Shown: positions 1 to 7,836 of the stretch, one piece after another
How positions within the stretch are numbered: the first letter of the stretch is position 1
Layout of the letters: each line of letters opens with the position of its first letter
NCBI GenBank assembly: GCA_946619625.1
Contig: CAMOMF010000109.1
Location: 1 to 8,367, forward strand
Length of the DNA: 8,367 bases
Origin: an uncultured Bacteroidales bacterium
GTDB taxonomy: Bacteria > Bacteroidota > Bacteroidia > Bacteroidales > Paludibacteraceae
Direction of reading: 5' to 3'
Translations under genes and position numbers: made by a program
The notes under the pieces: generated by a model
Databases searched by the model: none
Told to the model about the DNA's origin: nothing
What the model saw: only the letters and a program-made list of their open reading frames with translations

Positions 1-551
1 AGGGTATTCACAGCCGTACTAACTTCGACCTGTCGCAGCATGCCAAGTATTCGGGCAAGAAAATCGAGTATTTCGACCCCGAGACCAACACGTCCTACAC
101 ACCGTATGTGATTGAGACCTCAATCGGTGTGGACCGTATGTTCCTATCTATCCTTTGCGGAGCTTACAAGGAGGAGACGCTGGAGGGTGGCGACACCCGC
201 GTGGTGCTGAACTTGCCGCCCGTACTGGCACCGGTCAAAGCCTGTGTCATGCCGCTGGTACGCAAGGACGGACTGCCCGAAAAGGCACGCGAAATCATGG
301 ACATGCTCAAGTTCGACTTCAAGACCACCTACGACGAGAAGGACTCTATCGGCAAGCGTTATCGCCGTCAGGACGCTATCGGTACACCGTTCTGTATCAC
401 CGTTGACCACGACACGCTCGAAGATGGAAGCGTCACCATCCGTTTCCGTGACACGATGGATCAGGAGCGCGTGAAGATAGAGGACCTGCACGAGATTATC
501 CGCAAGGCAACGGATATGAAAGTGCTCTTCCGTAAGATAATGAACGCATAA
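1..551 (+). CDS. glyS: Glycyl-tRNA synthetase, alpha2 (single-chain) type, C-terminal part; 5' end outside the window
   Basis: This enzyme charges tRNA-Gly with glycine in the cytoplasm, using ATP. The frame is open from base 3 (GIHSRTNFDLSQH...) to the TAA at 549-551, so only about the last 182 residues are present and the start lies upstream. The stretch VIETSIGVDRMFLSIL (coded from about 108) is class II motif 3, with the arginine that contacts ATP. It is followed by the class IIa anticodon-binding domain, from LPPVLAPVKACVMPLV (about 216-263) through RRQDAIGTPFCITVD to the C-terminal KVLFRKIMNA. This pattern fits the eukaryote/archaeal-like homodimeric GlyRS used by Bacteroidetes, not the alpha2beta2 GlyQ/GlyS enzyme of Proteobacteria. 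An internal ATG at 108 would drop motif 3 and is not the true start. The next gene begins 10 bases after the stop on the same strand. I see no frameshift or other damage. Confidence 0.95.
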   Translation, partial: GIHSRTNFDLSQHAKYSGKKIEYFDPETNTSYTPYVIETSIGVDRMFLSILCGAYKEETLEGGDTRVVLNLPPVLAPVKACVMPLVRKDGLPEKAREIMDMLKFDFKTTYDEKDSIGKRYRRQDAIGTPFCITVDHDTLEDGSVTIRFRDTMDQERVKIEDLHEIIRKATDMKVLFRKIMNA

Positions 552-561
552 AAACCGAGGT

Positions 562-1527
562 ATGACAGAAAACACGTCTTTATTTGACCTCATACTGGCA
601 GGTTGCCGTGGCATCAAGAACGGCTGTCTTGCTTTGTGGCATTTCTGCGGCAAATGTGTCCGGCTGAGTCTGCGCAAGTGGTACATCACCGTTCCCATGC
701 TGGTCGCAGGGATGTGCGTGGGTATATGGGCAAGTAATTGGAAGAACCGCTTTTGGCGTGTAGAGGCAATGGCGATCCTCAATGGTACGACACCAGAACT
801 GGTCAGTAACCGATACAACAACCTCAACAAACTGTTGCCTGCAGAGTTGATGCCGTCACAAAGCAGAGTAGATGAACTGATGTGGGAGGGTGAGTCGGAA
901 GACTGTTTCCGCTTCATGAAATTTGAGTCTTTCCCTGTGATAGATTGTTTGAAGGATTCGGTTATGGACTACGTGGACATGAAGTCTTCTTTCGACCCCG
1001 TGGACACTATCAGTATGATTATGCAGAACCGGCTATTCCTGCGGTTTGTCACCCGCGACTTGGACAATGTAGCCATGGCGGAAAAGGCGATACTCAACTA
1101 TCTGAACTCTGACCCGCAACTAATTGCTGCATACGAGGCGTATCGGGCCAATCTGGAGTGGGAGGCTGAGTTTTGTGACCGGCAAGTGAACCTGCTGGAC
1201 TCGTTTACCACGCAGTTTTATTTCTTCCAGGGGGCGGAGGCACATGTTCGTCCCGAGCGTTTCCAGATGTTAGTGGGTGATCGTGACATTACATTGTTGC
1301 ACCCTGAGATTCTGCAGTTGGTAAAATATAAAAAATATGTGGACCGCGAACTGGCACTATGCACTGCACCGGTCGTATTGGAGTCGGGGTTCATGGTGAC
1401 TCCGCGAGCCATTAACCGCAGGTCGAACTCAATAGCAATAAGTCTTGCCGTGTTCTATCTGCTTTCACTATTGATTAGTGTACTGATAGAACAACGTCAA
1501 GCCATTCATAAGTGGGCGAAGAAATGA
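562..1527 (+). CDS. Inner-membrane protein with two terminal membrane segments, Wzz-like (chain-length-determinant) topology
   Basis: A 321-residue protein of uncertain function. Seen: a cytoplasmic N-terminus of about 40 residues, a membrane segment at about 41-58 (YITVPMLVAGMCVGIWAS), a region of about 230 residues that should lie in the periplasm, a second membrane segment at about 290-309 (SIAISLAVFYLLSLLISVL), and a short basic C-terminus ending HKWAKK. The stretch before the second segment (TAPVVLESGFMVTPRAINRR) carries spaced prolines, as is common just before the second membrane helix of Wzz-family proteins. Inference: it is a distant Wzz-like protein that may affect polysaccharide or envelope assembly, but no glycosyltransferase or polymerase gene is nearby. 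Four cysteines lie in the N-terminal tail (15, 22, 29, 32) and four in the periplasmic part (115, 129, 205, 267). The ATG follows glyS by 10 bases. A GAGG at 557-560 is too close to the ATG to be a normal ribosome binding site. The stop is one base before the TamB-like start. That the gene is real is near certain; the family call is moderate. Confidence 0.75.
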   Translation: MTENTSLFDLILAGCRGIKNGCLALWHFCGKCVRLSLRKWYITVPMLVAGMCVGIWASNWKNRFWRVEAMAILNGTTPELVSNRYNNLNKLLPAELMPSQSRVDELMWEGESEDCFRFMKFESFPVIDCLKDSVMDYVDMKSSFDPVDTISMIMQNRLFLRFVTRDLDNVAMAEKAILNYLNSDPQLIAAYEAYRANLEWEAEFCDRQVNLLDSFTTQFYFFQGAEAHVRPERFQMLVGDRDITLLHPEILQLVKYKKYVDRELALCTAPVVLESGFMVTPRAINRRSNSIAISLAVFYLLSLLISVLIEQRQAIHKWAKK

Positions 1528-1528
1528 C

Positions 1529-4500
1529 ATGATCTTTCGTCGCATCATAGCATCCATAGGCATAGTCGTAGGCTGTGTACTGCTTGTCATAGGGCTACTG
1601 TTTGCCGTGGCTCAGTCGAGTCGCGTGCAGACGGCTGCCGTGGGTGCATTGTTGCGGCAACTGGAAACATCGTTGGGTACGCAGGCAGAAGTGGGGAAAG
1701 TGGATTACTCTTTCCCTAACAACCTGCTGGTTCAGGGAGTCTATATAGAAGACCAATTGGGGGACACCCTCCTGTATGCAGACACGCTCAGGGCGCGCTT
1801 CGACGTGCTGGCACTGGTACGTGATGATAAGATTGCCTTTCGTCGTGTCGATTTGGTAAAAACCCGCCTGTACGCACACCCCGTCTTTCAGGAGGGGGAT
1901 AGTATGCAGGTCGATTCCGTAATGAATTACCAGTTTCTGGTGGATGCTTTTTTTCGGGGGGAAAAGGAGAAAAAGCCCCTCACCATCCGGCTGGAGGTAA
2001 AGGATGTCACCATCCGGGATGCAGTGATACAGTACAATGACTACCTGCTTTGGTTAGACCATTCGTCACTTGCCTTGAACCATTTGTCGGAGGACTCGTT
2101 GGACGCAGGAATCGACAAAATGCAGTTGTCTGTTCGCCGGGGCAACAAGATGATAGCGGGCGGTGGCCCCATGGTGCCTGATGCGGACGAGTTCCGGTTG
2201 GAGGATTTCCGCGGGCGGGTTGTTCTGAACAAGGAGCGTCTGTTCCTGCCGGAGGTGTTTGTTGCCATGCCTTCGTCGCGATTGTGGGCGAAAGAGTTGA
2301 GCCTGCAGTTGGGCGACACCGCTTTTCTCTCCCCCTCGTCCGCCGTGGCGTTCCAACTGGACGAGGCGCATTTGGAGCCGAAAGACTTGGCGTTCTTCGT
2401 GCCCCAGCTGCGCAAGTTCCGTGGTTATTTGGACTTGGATGCCCGATTGGCGGGACGGGTGGACTCGCTCCATGCCGGCAACTTGACCCTGAACTACAAC
2501 GGGCAACGCATACTTACGGGCGACGTGACCGCCAACGGTTTGCCTGACCTGGACTCAACACTATGGAAGGCGGAATGTACCGACTTGTTCGTCAATAAAG
2601 CCATCCTGCAAGACTTGATCTCCAACCTGAAAGGACAGCCTTTCCGGTTTCCCCAACCCGTGGCGCGCTTGGGCGACATGCACTATAGGGGCAGCTTGGT
2701 GGGACGTGTGCATGACCTTACCCTGCACGGCGTGTTTACTTCGGCACTGGGTAATATCACCACCAACGGACGGGCATATATCGACAGCATGTATTCCTCG
2801 ATTTCTTTCACCGGTGACCTTGCCACCAAGCGGTTTGCATTGGGCAGGATGATGGACAACAAAGACCTGGGGACGACATCGCTCACGGTACATCTGAACG
2901 GACAGTTGTTAGAGAACAAACCGTTCAAGGGGGCGGTGGTGGCAGTCGTTGACCATCTGCAGTTCCGGAAATACGACTACAGAAATCTGCGCATGGATGG
3001 CAAGTTTGCCAACAATGTGTTCAATGGCATGATTCGTTCGGATGACCCCAACCTGAACCTCGCTTTTGACGGTACTATTGACCTCTCCACCTCGGTGCCG
3101 CTGTACGATTGCTCCCTGCAACTGCACCATCTGCGTATGGGACCGTTGCATTTGTCGGAGAAATATGCCGACTCCGACTTGCGCTTCGGGCTCCGGTTGA
3201 ACGCATACGGTAAGTCGGTTGACGACTTCGCAGGGGTGCTCAATATCGACACCCTCGCGTTCTCTCATGCAGGCAAAGTGGTGCGAATGGAGTCGTTCGA
3301 ACTACTGACGGAACACGATGCTCCGGGCGATAATCCCGATATCATTCGCCTGCATTCAGACTATGTGAGTGCATCTTTCTCAGGACGCTACAAACTCTCT
3401 ACCTTGCCAACCACTTTCCGTAAGTTTGTACTGCGCTATCTGCCTCAGGCAGTGTCCGTTGCCACACGGAAAAAACTGCTGGCAACGAGGACGGCGAACG
3501 ATGCCGATTTTTACGTTTATTTCCATGACTTGACGGAACTGTCCACCGTACTGGAACTGCCGTGTATATTGGACGAAATGCCCACAATCAAAGGTTTTGT
3601 GCACGAATCGGCGGGGCAGTTGGGCTTGCAGGCAGTGGTGCCCGGTGTACGTACCGAAGATCAGCATATCGAGGATATTACCCTCAATTTTGACAACTTG
3701 AACGAGACGCTCAACCTGACGCTGTCCGCCCTCAAGCGACATGCCAACACCGTGGCGGCGGAACATCTGGGCGACCTGAAACTGTTCCTGGGGGCACATG
3801 CCGTCAACGACTCGCTGTCCCTGGCGTTCGATTGGACCAACACCGACACTATCCATAACGCCGGCGCGCTGCGGCTCACCACCGCTTTCCGCCAGTATGC
3901 ATCCAAGCCGTTGGTGGCAGTGCACGTACACCCCACGGACATCATTATCGGTGACTCGATTTGGACGATGGAGGACTCGTACATCACTTATTCCATGGCG
4001 GACACGGCCTTGCAGGTGGGCGGGTTCTCTTTCCACAGTGCTTCGCAGTATATTCATGCTGACGGTGTGGCATCCACCCGCTTGTCCGACTCTATCCGTC
4101 TGGAGTTGCAATGTATCGACTTGGACTATTTCCTGGGTGCTTTCACTGATGTGCATCGTGCCATCTCATTCGGGGGCACCGCCACGGGATGGGCAACGGC
4201 ATACGGTATATTCCGCCATCCTATGTTCGAGGCGGAACTGGCGATGCTGAATGCCAAGATTAACGGCTCTGAGATTGGCGACCTGTATGCCAGGGCAGAG
4301 TTTGACAACCGCAAACATGTGGTTATCAACGGTGAGTGTTTTGAGACGTTTGGCGACTCCACCGCTTCTGTGCGTCGGAAAGTCATAGATGTGACGGGCG
4401 ATATCGGTGGTCCCGACCATGCGTGGGAGTTGCATGTTTTTCCCGATTCGGTCAGGGCAGGGTTCATCGGTTTCTGGGTACGCAGTTTTGCCACCGATGT

Positions 4501-6112
4501 GGACGGCAGGGCATCGGGTGACGTGCATATTTATGCCCACAGACCGCCCAAACACCGCTCTGCCATCGTGAAAGTGTTGGTCAATGCTAAAGGGCACGAC
4601 CTGGGACTGACGATTCCATTTACCGGTGCGCGTTATTATATGTCTGACTCCGTCATTTTGGAGGAAACCACTGTCCGCATACCCCGTATGACCCTGCACG
4701 ATGATAAAGGTAATCCTCTTGTTTTGGAGGGCAGTGTACAGCACAACGGAATGTTTGACAATCTCACTTATCACGTCAATGTGCATGCTGACAAGGCAAT
4801 CGTGTTGGACTTGCCGGAAACCCCCAACCGCCTCTATTCGGGCAGAATTTTTGCCACTGGTGATGTGGTGATAGATGGCGACCGGACAGGTTGCGAGATT
4901 GACGCTGTGGCACGTACCGAATCGGGCTCGTCGGTGGCAATCATGACCAAGAGCGCCTCCTCGGTTTCCTCTTCCGATTTTGTGCAGTTTGTGGATCATA
5001 CTGTTCCCGAGGAGGAGGCGGCACAAGTACCCAAAGTGGCGGACATCCCCTTCACGCTGAACCTCAACCTGCTGATAGACGCCACTCCTGACATCTTGGC
5101 GCGGGTGGTGATTGACCCTCGTACCGGTGACCAACTGCGCGGACGCGGTGAGGGCAACCTGAGGATATCCTACAACACCGCTGACGGATGTACCATGTTT
5201 GGCGGATACACGCTGCAACAGGGTACGTTTTCGTTCACCTTCCAGAATGTTATCCGTCGCGAGTTTGAGATCGCCTCCGGTTCTACTGTTACATGGCAGG
5301 GTGATCCGATTGCACCCACCCTGGATGCACGGGCAATCTACCACCTCACAGCCTCTCTGCGCGACCTGTTTGGCTCTGATGCCGAGCAACTGAACACCAA
5401 CCGCACTTCAGTGCCGGTCAATTGTGTACTGAATCTTTCCGGCGTGCTCTCCAGCCCTATCATCCGTTTCGGCATCGAACTGCCATCGTCCGACGAGGGC
5501 GTGGCATCGCAGGTTCGTTCTGTTATCAACTCAGAGGATATGATTACCCGCCAAGTACTTTACCTGTTGGTGTTCAATCGTTTCTATACGCCCGAATACC
5601 TGCAGAACAGCAAAATGGTTGGGCTAAACGAAACGTTCTCTATCCTCTCTTCCACCGTCACGGGGCAGATTAACAACTGGTTAGGCAAAATAACCAATGC
5701 TTTCACGCTGGGTTTCAATGTGCGCACAGACGGTTCAGGTGCCACCGCCTCACAGGAGTACGAGGCGCAGTTTGAGATTCAGCCCGTCAGGGGACTGCTG
5801 ATCAACGGCAATTTCGGTTACCGCTACAACGATATTGCCAACCAACCTATTTTCGGCAATCTGGATGTGGAATATATGCTCACACGGGACGGGAAGTTGC
5901 GCGCCAAGGCGTTCACGCATACTGTGGACAAATATTCTCTCCGACAGGCGAACACCGTGCAAGGACTGGGTTTGGTGTACAAGCATGACTTCAACTGGCC
6001 GTCCAAGAAGAAACAATCCGTGCCCTCCGAGGAGAAACAATCCGCGCCCTCTCAAGCGCAGAGTCAGGACAGCGTTGTTGTTTATGCCGACACCTTGCGT
6101 ACACCGCAATAG
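1529..6112 (+). CDS. tamB: TamB-like translocation/assembly module protein (DUF490/AsmA-like superfamily)
   Basis: A 1527-residue envelope protein. The family spans the periplasm as a long beta-rich groove, anchored in the inner membrane, and is linked to phospholipid movement to the outer membrane and to outer-membrane protein assembly with TamA/BamA partners. Seen: a basic N-terminus (MIFRR), a membrane anchor at about residues 7-29, then the typical opening region with QAEVGKVDYSFPNNLLVQGVYIED and LLYADTLRARFDV (about 52-92). A very long stretch of alternating short beta-like segments follows. The conserved C-terminal TamB domain covers about 1171-1480 and includes GRGEGNLRISYN, GGYTLQQGTFSFTF and the closing beta strands ending near W1490. 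Residues 1491-1527 form a Lys/Ser/Pro/Gln-rich tail. The length is greater than that of E. coli TamB (about 1260) and fits Bacteroidetes members. The start ATG lies one base after the upstream stop, which suggests translational coupling. No TamA-like barrel gene is in the window. The exact substrate is unknown. Confidence 0.88.
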   Translation: MIFRRIIASIGIVVGCVLLVIGLLFAVAQSSRVQTAAVGALLRQLETSLGTQAEVGKVDYSFPNNLLVQGVYIEDQLGDTLLYADTLRARFDVLALVRDDKIAFRRVDLVKTRLYAHPVFQEGDSMQVDSVMNYQFLVDAFFRGEKEKKPLTIRLEVKDVTIRDAVIQYNDYLLWLDHSSLALNHLSEDSLDAGIDKMQLSVRRGNKMIAGGGPMVPDADEFRLEDFRGRVVLNKERLFLPEVFVAMPSSRLWAKELSLQLGDTAFLSPSSAVAFQLDEAHLEPKDLAFFVPQLRKFRGYLDLDARLAGRVDSLHAGNLTLNYNGQRILTGDVTANGLPDLDSTLWKAECTDLFVNKAILQDLISNLKGQPFRFPQPVARLGDMHYRGSLVGRVHDLTLHGVFTSALGNITTNGRAYIDSMYSSISFTGDLATKRFALGRMMDNKDLGTTSLTVHLNGQLLENKPFKGAVVAVVDHLQFRKYDYRNLRMDGKFANNVFNGMIRSDDPNLNLAFDGTIDLSTSVPLYDCSLQLHHLRMGPLHLSEKYADSDLRFGLRLNAYGKSVDDFAGVLNIDTLAFSHAGKVVRMESFELLTEHDAPGDNPDIIRLHSDYVSASFSGRYKLSTLPTTFRKFVLRYLPQAVSVATRKKLLATRTANDADFYVYFHDLTELSTVLELPCILDEMPTIKGFVHESAGQLGLQAVVPGVRTEDQHIEDITLNFDNLNETLNLTLSALKRHANTVAAEHLGDLKLFLGAHAVNDSLSLAFDWTNTDTIHNAGALRLTTAFRQYASKPLVAVHVHPTDIIIGDSIWTMEDSYITYSMADTALQVGGFSFHSASQYIHADGVASTRLSDSIRLELQCIDLDYFLGAFTDVHRAISFGGTATGWATAYGIFRHPMFEAELAMLNAKINGSEIGDLYARAEFDNRKHVVINGECFETFGDSTASVRRKVIDVTGDIGGPDHAWELHVFPDSVRAGFIGFWVRSFATDVDGRASGDVHIYAHRPPKHRSAIVKVLVNAKGHDLGLTIPFTGARYYMSDSVILEETTVRIPRMTLHDDKGNPLVLEGSVQHNGMFDNLTYHVNVHADKAIVLDLPETPNRLYSGRIFATGDVVIDGDRTGCEIDAVARTESGSSVAIMTKSASSVSSSDFVQFVDHTVPEEEAAQVPKVADIPFTLNLNLLIDATPDILARVVIDPRTGDQLRGRGEGNLRISYNTADGCTMFGGYTLQQGTFSFTFQNVIRREFEIASGSTVTWQGDPIAPTLDARAIYHLTASLRDLFGSDAEQLNTNRTSVPVNCVLNLSGVLSSPIIRFGIELPSSDEGVASQVRSVINSEDMITRQVLYLLVFNRFYTPEYLQNSKMVGLNETFSILSSTVTGQINNWLGKITNAFTLGFNVRTDGSGATASQEYEAQFEIQPVRGLLINGNFGYRYNDIANQPIFGNLDVEYMLTRDGKLRAKAFTHTVDKYSLRQANTVQGLGLVYKHDFNWPSKKKQSVPSEEKQSAPSQAQSQDSVVVYADTLRTPQ
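6008..6055 (+). repeat. Two-copy 24-base tandem repeat in the tail of the TamB-like gene
   Basis: Two in-frame 24-base units (6008-6031 and 6032-6055) encode KKQSVPSE and EKQSAPSQ, residues 1494-1509 of the TamB-like protein. They lie beyond the last conserved beta strand, in a low-complexity, probably disordered tail. The copies share the core AAACAATCCG and CGCCCTC/TGCCCTC. A repeat this short could gain or lose units by slippage without breaking the frame. No function is known. Confidence 0.7.
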
Positions 6113-6243
6113 CTGCCAAAAAATGAATAAATCATTCAGTGGCATAATGTGTCCAGTTGTAAATAACTTGTTCAATCGTCCACGGCTCTGCCAATCGTTT
6201 GAGGCTTTGCCGAAATAAGAAATGTTAAATCGTAAATAGTTTT
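6113..6243 (+). other. 131-base intergenic region between the TamB-like gene and comM
   Basis: This is the only sizeable gap in the window and the likeliest place for a comM promoter. It is visibly AT-richer than the flanking genes. It holds a weak imperfect hairpin: CGGC-TCT-GCC (6183-6192) can pair with GGC-TTT-GCCG (6203-6212) around a 10-base loop with a mismatched centre. No T-run follows, so it is not a convincing intrinsic terminator. No good match to the Bacteroidetes promoter (TTG, then TAnnTTTG) is present. The closest is TTG at 6168-6170 followed by ATCGTTTG at 6194-6201, which lacks the TA. No clear Shine-Dalgarno sequence precedes the ATG at 6244, as is usual in this phylum. Confidence 0.4.
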
Positions 6244-7806
6244 ATGTTGGTTAAAACTTTTGCTGCTGCTGTTATTGGCATCGATGCCGTACCTATTACT
6301 ATAGAGGTCAGTTCGTCGCGTGGGGCAGACTTCACGTTGGTGGGTCTTCCGGATAGTTCCGTCAAAGAGAGCCGTGAGCGAATCAGTTCCGCGCTGACAT
6401 ACTCTGGAAGTCAGTTTCCCCACTGTGCGCTGGTTGTCAACATGGCGCCGGCGGATATACGCAAGGAGGGTGCCGCCTATGATCTGCCCTTGGCGATTGG
6501 TATTTTGGCATCTAACGAGCAGGTTCGAACCGCTAAGTTGGGCGACTATATCATCATGGGCGAGTTGTCCTTGGACGGCAGTCTGCAGCCCGTACGAGGC
6601 GTACTGCCCATGGCACTTTGTGCCCGCAAAGAGGGCTTTCGGGGCATGATCCTGCCGGTGGAGAATGCGTCCGAGGCGGCTGTTGTGGATGGCTTGGAAG
6701 TGCTGGGAATGAACAATATCCGTGAGGTGATAGATTTCCTCAACGATGAATATACGGTGGAGCCGGCAGTAGTGGATGTGGAGGCGGAGTTCCGTCTGCA
6801 CGCTTTTCCCGAGGACCTGGATTTTGCCGATGTGCGCGGACAGGAAAATGTGCGCCGTGCCTTGGAGGTTGCCGCTGCCGGTGGGCATAATATCATCATG
6901 GTGGGACCTCCCGGTGCCGGCAAGTCTATGATGGCGAAACGTTTGCCCTCTATTCTTCCACCGCTGACGCTTGACGAGGCGTTGGAGACCACCAAGATCC
7001 ATTCCGTTGCCGGACTGATGTGCAAGAAGCGCGGTGTTGCGGCAGGTCTGGAGACGGCACTGATAACGCAACGCCCCTTCCGCTCCCCACACCATACGAT
7101 TACCGATGTCGCCCTTGTGGGCGGAGGTGCCAACCCGCATCCAGGGGAAATAAGTCTGGCACATAACGGAGTCCTTTTCTTGGACGAGTTGCCCGAATAC
7201 AAGCGCTCGGTGTTGGAGGTGATGCGCCAGCCCTTGGAGGACAGAAAGATTACGGTCTCCCGTGCCAAAATGGGCGTGGAGTACCCCGCAGGATTTATGC
7301 TTGTGGCGGCCATGAACCCCTGCCCGTGCGGACATTACGGTGACCCGACGCACACGTGTACTTGTACACCGGCGGCTGTGCACCGCTACTTGTCGCGCAT
7401 CAGTGGTCCGCTGTTAGACCGTATAGACCTGCAAGTACCCATTCAGGCGGTGCCTTTTGCGGAGTTGCAGAAAGCCGAACCCGGCGAACCATCAGCGTCT
7501 ATCCGTGCACGCGTGCTTGCCGCCCGTGCCATTCAGTCCGAGCGTTTTGCCGGCGAAGCCAATATACATTGCAACGCACAAATGACGTCACGCCTGTTGC
7601 GCAAGTACTGCCGGTTGGATGAGACCTCCCAGACCATGTTGGAACAGGCAATGACCCGTCTGGGACTTTCGGCTCGCGCCTACGACCGCATACTGAAAGT
7701 CAGCCGCACCATTGCCGATTTGGAAGGCTCTGCCGACATCACCGCGAACCACCTGCGCGAAGCCATCAGTTACCGCGAACTGGACAAAGAGGAGCAGTGG
7801 CTGTAA
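6244..7806 (+). CDS. comM: YifB/ComM family Mg-chelatase-like AAA+ ATPase
   Basis: A complete 520-residue protein. In Vibrio the ComM member is a hexameric helicase that drives branch migration when incoming single-stranded DNA recombines during natural transformation. Many non-competent bacteria also keep the gene, so its role here is inferred. Domains: an N-terminal Lon-protease-like ChlI domain (about 20-141, with VGLPDSSVKESRERI), the AAA+ core (about 190-395), and a C-terminal Mg-chelatase helical domain (about 400-500). Motifs seen: Walker A GPPGAGKS (221-228), Walker B VLFLDE (310-315), sensor 1 region AAMNPCPCG with N358, an arginine in SGPLLDRID (387-395), and the sensor 2 region SARAYDRILKVSRTIADL (476-493). 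Cysteines 360, 362, 372 and 374 form paired CxC motifs that could bind a metal. The ATG start gives the normal family N-terminus (MLVKTFAAAVIGIDA). All ATPase residues are intact, so it should be active. It is 131 bases after the TamB-like gene and 30 before the lipoprotein gene. Confidence 0.95.
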   Translation: MLVKTFAAAVIGIDAVPITIEVSSSRGADFTLVGLPDSSVKESRERISSALTYSGSQFPHCALVVNMAPADIRKEGAAYDLPLAIGILASNEQVRTAKLGDYIIMGELSLDGSLQPVRGVLPMALCARKEGFRGMILPVENASEAAVVDGLEVLGMNNIREVIDFLNDEYTVEPAVVDVEAEFRLHAFPEDLDFADVRGQENVRRALEVAAAGGHNIIMVGPPGAGKSMMAKRLPSILPPLTLDEALETTKIHSVAGLMCKKRGVAAGLETALITQRPFRSPHHTITDVALVGGGANPHPGEISLAHNGVLFLDELPEYKRSVLEVMRQPLEDRKITVSRAKMGVEYPAGFMLVAAMNPCPCGHYGDPTHTCTCTPAAVHRYLSRISGPLLDRIDLQVPIQAVPFAELQKAEPGEPSASIRARVLAARAIQSERFAGEANIHCNAQMTSRLLRKYCRLDETSQTMLEQAMTRLGLSARAYDRILKVSRTIADLEGSADITANHLREAISYRELDKEEQWL

Positions 7807-7836
7807 ATGGATTAATAATTAATCTAAAAATATATC
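7807..7836 (+). other. 30-base AT-rich gap with a small palindrome
   Basis: The gap between comM and the lipoprotein gene is almost pure A/T. It contains ATTAAT-A-ATTAAT at 7811-7823, a 13-base sequence that is palindromic except for its central base. It could be an operator half-site pair or simply a chance product of AT-rich DNA. I see neither a promoter match nor a terminator here, so the lipoprotein may be read through from comM. Confidence 0.25.

Noticed and set aside
144..917. A minus-strand frame of 257 codons spanning the glyS end and the next gene
   Set aside because: It crosses two supported plus-strand genes and has no recognisable protein features.
3380..4156. A 258-codon minus-strand frame inside the TamB-like gene
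   Set aside because: It is another antisense shadow with no domain signature and no upstream signal.
4166..5389. A 407-codon open frame on the minus strand inside the TamB-like gene
   Set aside because: It lies wholly antisense to a well-supported gene, and its translation has no recognisable domain and is rich in His, Arg and Gln, as expected of the reverse complement of a coding frame.
6164..6171. TAACTTGT as a possible -7 promoter box for comM
   Set aside because: It matches TAnnTTTG imperfectly and has no TTG element at the right distance upstream.
6183..6212. Possible intrinsic terminator after the TamB-like gene
   Set aside because: The stem is interrupted by a 3x3 mismatch and is followed by AAATAAGAA on the plus strand, with no T-run.
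5835..6218. A plus-strand 127-codon frame overlapping the end of the TamB-like gene
   Set aside because: Most of it is an alternative frame of the TamB tail. Its sequence is Arg/Pro/Cys-rich with no homology I recognise.
6172..7383. A 403-codon open frame on the minus strand opposite comM
   Set aside because: It is antisense to a fully intact conserved ATPase and its product has no domain or signal. It is a shadow of the codon bias of comM.
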